The notes beneath the pieces are model-generated. The model was not told the origin of the DNA, made no database searches, and saw only the letters and a list, made by a program, of their open reading frames with translations. A stretch of DNA of 64,000 bases from Nonlabens dokdonensis DSW-6 (GTDB lineage Bacteria; Bacteroidota; Bacteroidia; Flavobacteriales; Flavobacteriaceae). Below, piece after piece: positions 48,228 to 59,961 of this stretch; within the stretch, counting starts at the first letter, position 1, and each line of letters opens with the position of its first letter. The stretch spans positions 434,001 through 498,000 of the forward strand of contig NC_020156.1 of the NCBI RefSeq assembly GCF_000332115.1, in the 5' to 3' direction. The position numbers and the translations under genes are program-made.

Positions 48228-50903
48228 TTAATAATTGATATACAACCAGCTAGCGATATCTTCTGTATCTGCATCATTGAACTTAATAACGTAGAAATAA
48301 GTTCCTACTGGTAAAAGTCCGTCTCCAGAATTTAATCCTGCGTTAGGAACTCCAGCAAACTCTACATAATTATTTGCTGTAGTTTCATAAACTACTGAAC
48401 CTAACCTATTGAATACTTTCAATTCAAAATTTGCAAATTGATCTATTCCAGGTATAGAGAAAGTATCATTGATCATATCTCCGTTAGGAGAGAATCCTTC
48501 TGGTACTTCTACCTCACAAGTTTCTACTATGAAATTGAATGTAGATGTATTATAACAACCTGTAGTATTATCTACTAATCTCGCATAAATAGTACCACCT
48601 GAAACAATGGAAGTAGCTGAAAGCGCATTACTGCCACTGTCTGCATCTGATTGAGAAGTATGGTATGAAACAGAGTATCCAGCTGCTGGTAAACCATTCA
48701 AAATAACAGAGTCATTAACACTAAAGTCAAATGCTGTGGCCCCATCAATCGGTGATTCGTCACATTCAGTAACGTCTTGAGCAGTTCCTATTGCAGGTGG
48801 AGCATTAACTATCAAATCGAACGTACCAACGGTAAAACAATCAGGATCTTGAATATTTGATACTCTAACGAAGATTGTTTCTCCAGAGGAAGCATAAACA
48901 TCTGGATTAAGTATGGCATTCATGTCGGTATCAGCATCTGCTTGAGAAGTAAAATAATCAACCCTAAACTCTGCAGAAGATTGAGAACCTAGAATAATTG
49001 CATCTTGAACAGTTAAATCAAAAACTGGAACAATTGTAGCATCGCTTGGATCTTCACATAATTCTAGATCTGGTGCAAAATTGTACTCTGCTGTGGAATA
49101 CGTAATATTTAATTGTACCACGTTAAAACATCCTGTTGCGTTTTCCTCTACTCGTATAAAGACCGTTTCATCGGCGCTTACATCATAAGCTGCTGGAGTT
49201 GTTATTGCATTTGTTCCAGCATCTGCATTTGCAGCATCGTTGTAGGCTGTCACGTTATATTGAGTTGGATCCAGTCCATTTAATATCAAAGTGTTTTGAG
49301 ATGTTAAATCTATCGTTGCAGCGCCAGAGGCTTGACAAATGATAAGATCATCTGGTGTTGCTGTTGCAACTTCAGGTGCTACATCAATACAAACTTGTTC
49401 TATATAAGTACATCCAAAACTATCTGTAAATTCAAAGTCATAACAATTTTGACCTGCTGTTGTAGGAGTCACTGTAATAACGTTCCCGTTTGTAGCAGTA
49501 ATATCAGCGTTAGCTGCCCAGGCTTCTACTACTTCTCCAGGTTCATAACTTCCTGCTGTAGGAATAATTGCTGGGTTGAAGTTGATTCCCCATTCAAAAA
49601 TATAACCGTTATCAATATTTAAGTTATCTACAATATCAAGACACCACAAACCATTTAACGGCGTACCTATAAAACTAGAAAAAGGATCTTCTGGAAGGTA
49701 ATCACCTGCTGGCATTGGAGTACCAAAGTTCACAGCAGCTGTTGAATTATCTAGAGTTGCCGTTGCCGATCCACCTTCGGTAAAATTATACACAAAACCA
49801 ACTCCTGGCGTAGTTGTTCCATCATCAAGAGCTTGGCCTAAAAACCTTCCACCACCAGAGTTTGGAAAAGTTAGAAATCTTACTTGCGTTCCATCTGGAG
49901 CTGTGAGTACAATGTCAAGATCTCCCATATAAGAGTGTTCCATATCGATAAAAACACTTACCAAATCTGAAGCGCTTTGGAATGTAGTTCCTACATTAAA
50001 ACCAGAAACATCGATACACGTCTGATATGCTACACCACTTCCATCAGGAAGGAATGTTTGTCCTGTGATAGGTGGAGCTACATCGGCAAAAAACTCAACC
50101 GTTTCTACCATTCCTGTGATATCCGTAGATTCTCCAAAACATATAGAAGTATCTGCTGCCTGAGTTCCCGTAAAATCTGGAGTCGTAGACACTTGTATAA
50201 GAACATCACTCGATTCTCCGATTGATCGGTCTCGGCAACCTGTTGGATCCATTGCAATATAATCTACTCGATATATACCAGGTCCTGCATAAGTTTCTGA
50301 AGCGGTAGTTCCTGGAACGACTGTACCATCTGATAATAAAAACTCAAAAGTTGCGCCAGTAGCGTCATTACTAAAATTTGCACTACCAGTAAAGTTTACT
50401 GTTTCACCTTGACATATTCTGATTATTCCATCTACATCAGGTGCAGGTACAGAGACTACAGAGCTAGTAATAGTCTGACAGTTATCAATACAGGCAACCG
50501 TAGCTTCCCATCCAGTGCTCACGTTTGTAGAATCAGATCTGAATCTAAAAGTTAAACATCCAGAGGTGTTTCCAGCACTTGCAAGAATAATCCCTGGTGA
50601 ATTAGAGCCTAAAAACACACCTGTTAAAGGGGCTGTTGTATCATCACCATCATAAACAAATAACAAATCTCCAGAAGCAAGATTGAAGGAGTTAAAAGAA
50701 ATTTGCATATCATCTGTTGCAAATGGAGAACAAAATGTTATAACAGAATCTTCGCTATTAGTATAGTCGCCAGTCAAACCACCAGAATCTGTAAAACTTC
50801 CTGCACAGGTTGTTAATCGCCCATCTGCCATGGCAAATTCTTGGGCAGAGACAAATGCTGTAAAGAATAGTATGCTTAAACAGCTTAGTATTAGATTTTT
50901 CAT
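48228..50903 (-). CDS. Large T9SS type B surface protein (CUB-like, PKD, P-domain, repeats)
   Basis: 891 aa from ATG 50903. Signal peptide ends FVSAQ. Domains in order: CUB-like (CAGSFTDSGGLTGDYTNSED, FVYDGDD), PKD-like (VNFTGSANFSNDATGATFEF), and a proprotein-convertase P domain (VFIDMEHSYMGDLDIVLTAPDG, PLNGLWCLDIVDN). Three tandem repeats of about 95 residues follow, each opening with a Cys-Glu/Gln segment and containing YxxxxADxxxNAI. The C-terminus is the gliding-motility/CHU_C type B sorting domain (VPEGFSPNGDMINDTFSIPG, LKVFNRLGSVVYE, GTYFYVIKF). A probable adhesin or gliding-associated surface protein. Single gene with its own terminator. Confidence 0.9.
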   Translation of the reverse strand: MKNLILSCLSILFFTAFVSAQEFAMADGRLTTCAGSFTDSGGLTGDYTNSEDSVITFCSPFATDDMQISFNSFNLASGDLLFVYDGDDTTAPLTGVFLGSNSPGIILASAGNTSGCLTFRFRSDSTNVSTGWEATVACIDNCQTITSSVVSVPAPDVDGIIRICQGETVNFTGSANFSNDATGATFEFLLSDGTVVPGTTASETYAGPGIYRVDYIAMDPTGCRDRSIGESSDVLIQVSTTPDFTGTQAADTSICFGESTDITGMVETVEFFADVAPPITGQTFLPDGSGVAYQTCIDVSGFNVGTTFQSASDLVSVFIDMEHSYMGDLDIVLTAPDGTQVRFLTFPNSGGGRFLGQALDDGTTTPGVGFVYNFTEGGSATATLDNSTAAVNFGTPMPAGDYLPEDPFSSFIGTPLNGLWCLDIVDNLNIDNGYIFEWGINFNPAIIPTAGSYEPGEVVEAWAANADITATNGNVITVTPTTAGQNCYDFEFTDSFGCTYIEQVCIDVAPEVATATPDDLIICQASGAATIDLTSQNTLILNGLDPTQYNVTAYNDAANADAGTNAITTPAAYDVSADETVFIRVEENATGCFNVVQLNITYSTAEYNFAPDLELCEDPSDATIVPVFDLTVQDAIILGSQSSAEFRVDYFTSQADADTDMNAILNPDVYASSGETIFVRVSNIQDPDCFTVGTFDLIVNAPPAIGTAQDVTECDESPIDGATAFDFSVNDSVILNGLPAAGYSVSYHTSQSDADSGSNALSATSIVSGGTIYARLVDNTTGCYNTSTFNFIVETCEVEVPEGFSPNGDMINDTFSIPGIDQFANFELKVFNRLGSVVYETTANNYVEFAGVPNAGLNSGDGLLPVGTYFYVIKFNDADTEDIASWLYINY

Positions 50904-51052
50904 AAGAGAATAATATTGCTTTTTGGATATAATTATTTGCAAAATAATGAATTCTATTAACTCATAATTAACTTTTCAAGTTTTCTATGAACGTTTTGTT
51001 CAACAAAGTCATTTTATCAGTTGAAATACATATTTACACGGTTAGTTGAAAA

Positions 51053-51084
51053 TAAAAAAACCGCTTGACATAGCCAAGCGGTTT
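51053..51084 (-). terminator. Terminator of secDF
   Basis: AAACCGCTTG (51058-51067) pairs with CAAGCGGTTT (51075-51084), with an A-run on the plus strand giving minus-strand U residues. Confidence 0.93.
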
Positions 51085-51110
51085 AATTTCTATTTGAGCT
51101 TTTAAAGCAT

Positions 51111-54100
51111 TTATGCTTCTTTTTCCTCTTTTGGCTCTTTAGGTGTTAATTTTCCTTTTGATTTATTCATAGTGTCATACATTACTGGAGTAGCTATAAA
51201 TACGGAAGAATATGTTCCTACAATTACACCTATAATTAAAGCAAGCATGAAACCTTTAATAGATTCTCCTCCAAAAATAAAGATAGCTAGTAATACGATT
51301 AAAGTAGTCAACGATGTATTTAAGGTACGAGAGATCGTACTACTTATTGCGCCGTTAACCGTTCTTGGGAAATCCCAGTTCGTTCTTTCATTAATAAATT
51401 CACGTATTCTATCAAATACTACCACGGTATCGTTAAGAGAGTAACCGATTACGGTTAATATAGCAGCAATAAACGCTTGGTCTATTTCCATATTAAATGG
51501 TAAGAATTTATATAATAATGAGAATGCTCCTAAAACAATTATAACATCATGGAAAACAGCAGCAACTGCACCAAGTGAGAATTGCCATTTACGGAAACGG
51601 ACTAATATATATAAGAAGACAACGATCAATGAACCTAAAATAGCGTAAAGCGATCCAGTTAAAATATCATCTGCAATTGTTGCTCCTACTTGGAATGTTC
51701 GTCTAAGACCAAACTTCTTATTTTCATCGCTCACATCTATAAATTGAGTCTGAGTCATGTCAGCTGGTAAATAAGGCTTTAAAACTTTGTATAGTTTGTC
51801 TTCTATTTCTTGACTTACTTCACTATCATCTCTATTAATACCATATTTGGTACTGATTTTTAATTGATTGTCAGTACCATAAGTTTTAGCTTCAGCACTA
51901 CCAAAGATATCATCAGCACTCAATTGCTTAGTAATCTCGGTTGCATTTACATCTTGAGCAAATCCTACTATTACAGTGCGTCCACCAGTAAAATCAATAC
52001 CTAAGTTCAGTTTATTGATTGCAAGAGAGGCTAAACTACCAACAATCAAAACTGCTGATATCACATAAGCCATCTTTCTTTTACTCAAGAAATCGATATT
52101 CACATTTCTAAACCAATTTTTAGTTATCGCAGTAGAAAAAGCAATTGTCTTCCCATTACTTACATATCCATCTACAAACAACCTTGTGATAAAAATTGCT
52201 GTAAATAAAGAGGTAAGAATACCTATCATTAAAGTTGTTGCAAAACCTTGAATAGGTCCTGTTCCAAAAACGTAAAGTATAACTGCAGTTAAGAATGTGG
52301 TAACGTTTGCATCTATAATTGAGCTCAATGCATTATTGAAACCATCTTTAATACTATCAGCTTGTGATTTACCTTTTGCAATTTCTTCACGTATTCTTTC
52401 AAAAATAAGAACGTTTGCATCTACCGATATACCGATTGTTAAAACGATACCTGCAATACCAGGTAAGGTAAGAACCGCTTTTAAGGAAGCTAAGGCTCCA
52501 AAAATAAATAATATGTTAACTAGTAGGGCAACATCTGCATATAAACCAGCACGTCCATAATAAAAAATCATCCAGATTAAAACCAATAACAATGCAATAC
52601 CAAATGACCATAATCCACTATCAATTGCTTCTTGTCCTAATGATGGTCCGATAACGTCGCTTTGAATGATCTCTGCTTTAGCAGGTAATTTACCAGCTCT
52701 TAATACAGTTGCAAGATCTTTTGCTTCATCGATAGTAAAGCTTCCTGAAATTTGTGTCTGTCCGCCAGAAATAGGTCCATTAGTTACTGTAGGTGCACTG
52801 TAAACCGTATTATCTAATACAACAGAAACTTGATTTTGGTTTTGATATGCTTCAGTAGTCATGTCTTCCCAGATCTTAGCGCCTTCACCATTCATAGACA
52901 TGCTTACAACAGGAGCACCAGAATTACCGAACTGTTGACTTGCATCAGTAATTACTCCACCTGAAAGTGGTGCTTCATTTTGGGCATTTCCTTTTAAAGC
53001 ATAAAGTTCAACAACTTCATATCCTAAAGTCTCTGCTAACACAGGTAAACCCCATGCAAACTTTACATTACGTAATTCTCCAGTTAACATTCCTCTTGTT
53101 TGAGGATCATTTAAATAAGAATCTATTAAATCTTTGTCACTTTCTTTAAAAGCCATGATACCACCTTGACCTTGAAAAGCTTGCACTCTGCCAAAAATTG
53201 GGTTATCATCAAAGTTTTCAACCGCATCTACATCTGTTGTTGCATCAGCTGTATCATCTTGATTCAATAAATCACCTAAGTCTGCTTCAGTAGAATCTTG
53301 TGCAACTTCAGCAAGTTCAGATACCTCATCACTTACAGTTTCTTCAGTCTCTTCAGCTGTATTTTCGGCAGCCAATTTATTTGCCCAATAAGTATTTGCT
53401 TGAGATAAATATGGAGAAACTTCCTGAGACTTATACACTTGCCAGAATTCTAACTGGGCCGCTTTTGTCAAGATATCCCTAATACGCTTCACATCAGTTT
53501 CTCCAGGTAATTCAATTAAAATACGTCCAGAAGTACCCAACTGTTGTAGGTTAGGTTGCGTAGTACCAAATTTATCAATACGCTTTCTCAGTACATCAAA
53601 AGCACTCGTCATATAATCTTTAAGCTCTTCTCTTAGAATTGCTTCCGTTTGCTCATTAGACATTTCAAATTCAATTCCTTTAGTTTGCATTTCTTGATTT
53701 GCAAAAATGTCTGGAGAAGCAAGCTCTGCACCTTCAATTTTATTGAATTCTTCAATAAAGTAGTTGAAATAGTCATCCTGTCCATCTTTGATACGCTCAT
53801 CAGCAGCATCAAGCGCCGCGTTAAAAGCAGGATCATTAGAACCGTCTGCCATTCCAGTTAATAAGTCTCTTACAGAAACTTGAAGTATCACGTTGATACC
53901 ACCTTTAAGGTCAAGTCCTTTTTTAAGTTCTTGACTTTTAGCGTCAGAATAGTTGGTAAAACCACCCCAAACATCTTGAGAGGCGATAGAGTCTAGGTAA
54001 CGTTTTTCTGCAGCGCTTCTTAATGAAGCAGCGTTTTCTGCATCTTCATTTACCACGTTGCTTGCATAAGCACTTGCGTCGTCTTCTACTTTATTCGTTA

Positions 54101-54179
54101 TGAATGTGTAGGTAAGCTGGTATATACTAGCTATTGCAAAAATGATCGCGAAAAAACGGATCAGTCCTTTATTTTGCAT
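51111..54179 (-). CDS. secDF: Protein translocase subunit SecDF (fused)
   Basis: Proton-driven membrane motor that pulls exported proteins from the Sec channel; the fused form is normal in Bacteroidota. 1022 aa. The SecD half has LKKGLDLKGGINVILQV, a large periplasmic P1 region with an Asp/Glu/Thr-rich insertion (about residues 265-320), and transmembrane block IGPSLGQEAIDSG...ILTIGISVDANVLIFERIREE. The SecF half has LNLGIDFTGGRTVIV and AILTVIGYSLNDTVVVFDRIRE. The acidic insertion is poorly conserved in the family and may be surface-exposed in the periplasm. Monocistronic by terminator and spacing. Confidence 0.96.
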   Translation of the reverse strand: MQNKGLIRFFAIIFAIASIYQLTYTFITNKVEDDASAYASNVVNEDAENAASLRSAAEKRYLDSIASQDVWGGFTNYSDAKSQELKKGLDLKGGINVILQVSVRDLLTGMADGSNDPAFNAALDAADERIKDGQDDYFNYFIEEFNKIEGAELASPDIFANQEMQTKGIEFEMSNEQTEAILREELKDYMTSAFDVLRKRIDKFGTTQPNLQQLGTSGRILIELPGETDVKRIRDILTKAAQLEFWQVYKSQEVSPYLSQANTYWANKLAAENTAEETEETVSDEVSELAEVAQDSTEADLGDLLNQDDTADATTDVDAVENFDDNPIFGRVQAFQGQGGIMAFKESDKDLIDSYLNDPQTRGMLTGELRNVKFAWGLPVLAETLGYEVVELYALKGNAQNEAPLSGGVITDASQQFGNSGAPVVSMSMNGEGAKIWEDMTTEAYQNQNQVSVVLDNTVYSAPTVTNGPISGGQTQISGSFTIDEAKDLATVLRAGKLPAKAEIIQSDVIGPSLGQEAIDSGLWSFGIALLLVLIWMIFYYGRAGLYADVALLVNILFIFGALASLKAVLTLPGIAGIVLTIGISVDANVLIFERIREEIAKGKSQADSIKDGFNNALSSIIDANVTTFLTAVILYVFGTGPIQGFATTLMIGILTSLFTAIFITRLFVDGYVSNGKTIAFSTAITKNWFRNVNIDFLSKRKMAYVISAVLIVGSLASLAINKLNLGIDFTGGRTVIVGFAQDVNATEITKQLSADDIFGSAEAKTYGTDNQLKISTKYGINRDDSEVSQEIEDKLYKVLKPYLPADMTQTQFIDVSDENKKFGLRRTFQVGATIADDILTGSLYAILGSLIVVFLYILVRFRKWQFSLGAVAAVFHDVIIVLGAFSLLYKFLPFNMEIDQAFIAAILTVIGYSLNDTVVVFDRIREFINERTNWDFPRTVNGAISSTISRTLNTSLTTLIVLLAIFIFGGESIKGFMLALIIGVIVGTYSSVFIATPVMYDTMNKSKGKLTPKEPKEEKEA

Positions 54180-54238
54180 GATTTTGTTGTTTTTAAGTTA
54201 AATTTTAAAAGTCGGCAAATATGAGATTTACCATTGAT

Positions 54239-54261
54239 ATGGACAATCCATTTGTCCATAA
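54239..54261. promoter_or_regulatory. Inverted repeat upstream of secDF
   Basis: TATGGACAA (54239-54247) and TTGTCCATA (54253-54261), perfect 9-bp arms around a 5-bp spacer, 60 bp upstream of the secDF start. No U-tract on either side, so an operator is likelier than a terminator. The binding protein is unknown. Confidence 0.45.
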
Positions 54262-54346
54262 ATAATTAAGAATGTATTCTATTGTAGAACAGAACATAAG
54301 TTATCCACTTTAAAAAGAGCAGATAAAATATTTTTGAAGAATAAAT

Positions 54347-54949
54347 TTAAGAAATGGGCCCAGCACGCACTTCTGGAATTTGAAAAGAAATTGCATTTAA
54401 ACTAAGGTGAACCTCACTACTTACCCTACAAGTAGTTGCAAATAAGTAATCATGTTTATGTAAGGATGAAACCTGCAGAAATGAGAAATGAACTTGAGAA
54501 CCTCGGCTAAAATCTTGTTTGATTTCAAAGTAAGATTTTCCGTCATCATCCATTCCAGAAGATAACTGCTCGTTTATCTCATAAATATCAATTTGATAAT
54601 CTACCGCGTTCTCATCTGAAGGAATAGATTGATCTGATTCTTTGATTCTCAAATCATTGACTAGTTCTTCATCATCTGCAATGGTAAAAAGAGAGCTTTT
54701 TATATCATAAACAGGAAGTTCACTGTAATAGGTGATAATGAGTTGTTCATTCTCATTAATTACCACTACAATGTTCTCTGCTCCTAATTGCGTGAGCTGA
54801 GAAGTAATAAACGATTTGGTTTCTTGACTTTGGTGATCACTTAAAGAATCAAAAGAAACAACAATCTCTTGATTAGGTGCTTCTTTACTGTGCTGTTCAA
54901 CAACAAATAAAGAAACTAATGCGATAAACGCACTTATGTACCATTTCAT
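54347..54949 (-). CDS. Hypothetical exported or membrane-anchored protein
   Basis: 200 aa from ATG 54949 (GTG 54955 is two codons upstream), not recognised. The N-terminal hydrophobic segment (WYISAFIALVSLFVV) lacks a clear cleavage site or lipobox. The soluble part has a ferredoxin-like alternation (SHQSQETKSFITSQLTQLGAENIVVVINENEQLIITYYS) and an acidic middle. Lies between mdh and secDF on the same strand, but gaps of over 150 bp on both sides argue for separate transcription. Confidence 0.65.
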   Translation of the reverse strand: MKWYISAFIALVSLFVVEQHSKEAPNQEIVVSFDSLSDHQSQETKSFITSQLTQLGAENIVVVINENEQLIITYYSELPVYDIKSSLFTIADDEELVNDLRIKESDQSIPSDENAVDYQIDIYEINEQLSSGMDDDGKSYFEIKQDFSRGSQVHFSFLQVSSLHKHDYLFATTCRVSSEVHLSLNAISFQIPEVRAGPIS

Positions 54950-55075
54950 TTTCACGTGTCAAATATAAAGAATTAACCTTCTTTTATTCCTAACTGCTAT
55001 GATTAATTACAGCAGGCTAATACACGATTTAAACAATTGGTTTTTAATCTTTTAATTTAAAATTGCTTTGATTCC

Positions 55076-55089
55076 GCTTTCGCGAAAGC
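55076..55089. repeat. 14-bp palindrome copy 16 (intergenic)
   Basis: Exact copy in the 245-bp gap between mdh and the hypothetical gene, with TTCC and GGAA outer arms as at copy 5. Confidence 0.92.
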
Positions 55090-55144
55090 GGAACATGTAC
55101 AAACATCTCACATCGCAACTAGCTTATAAATGAAAAATAAAACA

Positions 55145-55171
55145 TAAAAAAACCGCTCCAAAAAGAGCGGT
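55145..55171 (-). terminator. Terminator of mdh
   Basis: ACCGCTC (55152-55158) pairs with GAGCGGT (55165-55171); the plus-strand A-run at 55145-55152 is the U-tract for minus-strand transcription. Confidence 0.92.
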
Positions 55172-55194
55172 CCTTACTATTATGAAAATTGATT

Positions 55195-56115
55195 TTAAAT
55201 CAATTCATTAGTTTTCTTAACACCTTCAGCACTTTCTTTAAGAGCATCTTTCTCTGCATCACTGAGGTTAATTTCTACGATTTTCTCAATACCATTTCTA
55301 CCCAAAACTACCGGTACACCTATGCAAAGATCAGAAAGTCCATACTCACCATCTAATAAAACACTACATGGGAAAATTTTCTTTTGGTCACAAGCTATCG
55401 CCTGCACTAAACCTGATACAGCAGCACCTGGCGCATACCATGCACTAGTTCCTAAAAGACCTGTAAGTGTTGCTCCACCTACTTTAGTATCTTGAAGTAC
55501 TTGATCTAATCTTTCTTCAGATAAAAATTCACTTGCTGGTACAGAATTGCGAGTTGCAAGACGAGTTAATGGCACCATTCCTTTATCAGAATGTCCACCT
55601 ATTACCATTCCATCAACGTCAGAAATAGGCGCTTCAAGAGCTTCAGCTAGACGGTATTTAAAACGAGCACTATCTAAAGCACCACCCATTCCTATAATAC
55701 GATTTTTAGGAAGTCCGGTTACTTTATGAGCAAGGTAAGTCATCGTATCCATAGGATTTGAAACTACGATCAAAATCACATCTGGAGAGTGTTTTACAAG
55801 ACTTTCTGAAACAGACTTTACGATACCTGCATTGATACCTATTAATTCTTCACGAGTCATTCCTGGCTTACGCGGTATTCCCGATGTAATAACAGCGATA
55901 TCGCTACCAGCAGTTTTTGAGTAATCATTTGTTGCTCCAGTGATTTTAGTATCAAAACCATTTAATGATGCAGTTTGCATTAAATCCATTGCTTTACCTT
56001 CGGCAAAACCTTCTTTGATATCTAGCAATACGACTTCACTTGCAAAATCTTTAATTGCAATGTACTCTGCACAACTAGCGCCTACTGCGCCTGCTCCTAC
56101 TACGGTAACTTTCAT
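55195..56115 (-). CDS. mdh: Malate dehydrogenase
   Basis: NAD-dependent malate-oxaloacetate interconversion in the TCA cycle. 306 aa, LDH-like (MDH type 3) group: KVTVVGAGAVGASCAEY (GxGxxG at 7-12), substrate-specificity loop ITSGIPRKPGMTREELI with catalytic-loop Arg, VVSNPMDTM, and catalytic His in VIGGHSDKGMVPL. Monocistronic with promoter-like box and terminator. Confidence 0.96.
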   Translation of the reverse strand: MKVTVVGAGAVGASCAEYIAIKDFASEVVLLDIKEGFAEGKAMDLMQTASLNGFDTKITGATNDYSKTAGSDIAVITSGIPRKPGMTREELIGINAGIVKSVSESLVKHSPDVILIVVSNPMDTMTYLAHKVTGLPKNRIIGMGGALDSARFKYRLAEALEAPISDVDGMVIGGHSDKGMVPLTRLATRNSVPASEFLSEERLDQVLQDTKVGGATLTGLLGTSAWYAPGAAVSGLVQAIACDQKKIFPCSVLLDGEYGLSDLCIGVPVVLGRNGIEKIVEINLSDAEKDALKESAEGVKKTNELI

Positions 56116-56165
56116 GTTATTATCTTTTTAAATTGAGTGTTAATTAGAGTCTTTTAAGACATCCC

Positions 56166-56173
56166 CAAAAATA
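56166..56173 (-). promoter_or_regulatory. Candidate -7 box for mdh
   Basis: Minus-strand TATTTTTG, an exact TAnnTTTG match, 50 bp upstream of the mdh ATG. The rest of the 278-bp gap 56116-56393 contains only the gyrB terminator. Confidence 0.4.
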
Positions 56174-56344
56174 AAGCAAAAGAGCTATTATTTAACATAA
56201 ATTATACTTAAAACTAAGACGATGCTACTTAAAAATAAATTTATGTAATCAACGCTTTGTATCAATTAAACTAAGAGTGTTGAGCTTGTTACTTAAGGTA
56301 ATTAATAATTAACCAGTTTATTATATCGAATCAATCACTACTAA

Positions 56345-56372
56345 AAAAGCCCTTGATTTCTCAAGGGCTTTT
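56345..56372 (-). terminator. Terminator of gyrB
   Basis: AAAAGCCCTTGA (56345-56356) with TCAAGGGCTTTT (56361-56372), loop TTTC; nearly the same core as the terminator at 35683. Confidence 0.93.
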
Positions 56373-56393
56373 CTATGGAATATAACTTATTAA

Positions 56394-58391
<1,998 letters not shown>

Positions 58392-58501
58392 TTATAGGCG
58401 TTTAGCTTAAAAATACGCCTTGAAGTTATTAACAAATTATTAATAGGCAGCTGGCATTAATATTGCTTATTTTAACTCTTAATCTCAAACATCACAATAC
58501 C

Positions 58502-59050
58502 ATGAAAAACATACTTTTAATTTTCCTTACATTTTTCTCATTTACTGCCGTTTTTGCCCAAGATGAAGACGCGCTTTCCTTTTCAGAATTAGATAAAAGC
58601 CCGCTAGATGTAGTCATGTATCGTGATGCAAATCAAACTGCTGTAGCTCGTGTTATTTACAGCCGCCCTTCTAAAAGAGATCGAGAAATCTTTGGCAAAT
58701 TAGTACCCTACGATGAATTATGGAGAACTGGTGCTAATGAAGCTACTGAAATTGCATTTTACCGAGATGTTATTATTAACGATCAACTCATAAAAGCTGG
58801 CAGCTATTCCATTTATACTATTCCTGGTAGAGATCAGTGGAGTTTTATACTCAATACTGCGACTACTCAATCAGGTACTGAGCATGATCCTAAAAAAGAT
58901 ATCCTAACCTGTCCTATGGAAACTATTCCTTCACCACAAGAGATAGAATCTTTTTCTATCAGTTTCTTAGAGCAAAATAACGGTGCTATACTTTTTCTAG
59001 GTTGGGATGAAACTATCGCTAGCCTAGAATTTAAAATCGCAGGTTCTTAA
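58502..59050 (+). CDS. DUF2911 domain exported protein
   Basis: 182 aa from ATG 58502. Signal peptide MKNILLIFLTFFSFTAVFAQ. The DUF2911 core is ARVIYSRPSKRDREIFGKLVPYDELWRTGANEATEIAFYRDVIINDQLIKAGSYSIYTIPG (family signature), then WSFILNTATTQSGTEHDPKKDIL. Function unknown; Bacteroidota-enriched. Monocistronic, followed by a mismatched palindrome copy. Confidence 0.9.
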   Translation: MKNILLIFLTFFSFTAVFAQDEDALSFSELDKSPLDVVMYRDANQTAVARVIYSRPSKRDREIFGKLVPYDELWRTGANEATEIAFYRDVIINDQLIKAGSYSIYTIPGRDQWSFILNTATTQSGTEHDPKKDILTCPMETIPSPQEIESFSISFLEQNNGAILFLGWDETIASLEFKIAGS

Positions 59051-59077
59051 GAATAGAATTTGTAAAGTAGTCTTTTC

Positions 59078-59091
59078 ACTTTCGCGAAAGC
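59078..59091. repeat. Palindrome copy 17, one mismatch (intergenic)
   Basis: ACTTTCGCGAAAGC, first base changed, 28 bp after the DUF2911 stop and only 273 bp from the next copy. Confidence 0.85.
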
Positions 59092-59196
59092 GAGAATACA
59101 AAAATCATTGAGATATCATTTCAGCGATTACGCTTTTCAATAGAATTACCTATCGAATTTCATATACCAAAAACTCATTGCGCATGCGATGAACAG

Positions 59197-59829
59197 TTAT
59201 GGAATATTTAAATATTTATGCGTTTGTAAAGACACCTGCCATTCTGGATTTTGCATTACAAACTCTGTGATTAGTGGAATCATCTTTTCTCTCACCGACC
59301 ATTCTGGTTGTAAAAACAGCTTGCATTGTGAAGATACTTTTTCAGATTCCGCTTTCGCGAAAGCGAGATCATGACGATTATAAACGATTACTTTTAACTC
59401 GTGTGCTGCTTCATAAACCTCTTGCAGTGGCATTTTTGCCTTCTTAGGAGATAAACAAATCCAGTCCCACTGGCCAGTTAATGGATAGGCACCGCTGGTC
59501 TCAATATGCACGTCTAAGCCTGCATCTTTAAGTCCAGAAGTTAACGGCTCCATATTCCAAGTAAGCGGCTCGCCACCAGTAACCACTATCGTCTTGCTAT
59601 ATTTTGCAGCGTTAGAGACAATGTGATCTACACTTGTAGGTGGATGCTTTTCTGGCGCCCAGCTTTCCTTTACATCACACCAGTGGCAACCTACATCACA
59701 ACCACCTACTCTAATAAAGTAAGCAGCACGACCTGTGTGAAAACCTTCACCTTGAATCGTGTAAAACTCTTCCATTAATGGTAACATCGTACCTTTTTCT
59801 ACTTGTTGCTGTATCTTTTTCTCTAGCAT
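59197..59829 (-). CDS. queE: 7-carboxy-7-deazaguanine synthase
   Basis: Radical SAM enzyme of queuosine/7-deazapurine biosynthesis converting 6-carboxytetrahydropterin to CDG. 210 aa from ATG 59829; longer starts add a hydrophobic tail not seen in the family. EEFYTIQGEGFHTGRAAYFIRVGGCDVGCHWCD carries the Cx3Cx2C cluster (Cys44, Cys48, Cys51), with VVTGGEPLTW after it. No other queuosine gene is nearby. The palindrome at 59351 encodes AFAKAE near the C-terminal third. Confidence 0.94.
   Translation of the reverse strand: MLEKKIQQQVEKGTMLPLMEEFYTIQGEGFHTGRAAYFIRVGGCDVGCHWCDVKESWAPEKHPPTSVDHIVSNAAKYSKTIVVTGGEPLTWNMEPLTSGLKDAGLDVHIETSGAYPLTGQWDWICLSPKKAKMPLQEVYEAAHELKVIVYNRHDLAFAKAESEKVSSQCKLFLQPEWSVREKMIPLITEFVMQNPEWQVSLQTHKYLNIP
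59351..59364. repeat. 14-bp palindrome copy 18 (in queE)
   Basis: Exact copy, minus-strand coding, read as LAFAKAESE. Confidence 0.92.
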
Positions 59830-59961
59830 GCCGCAAAGATACGTTTTAGCAATTGTTTTCATTATTCTAGAGTGTTTTAAATTGTTGAGGAGCCTTAAAA
59901 CGATGTAGTTTTTCAAATACGTTTTCAATCACGTATTTTTGTCTCTAACAAAATCCCTACA

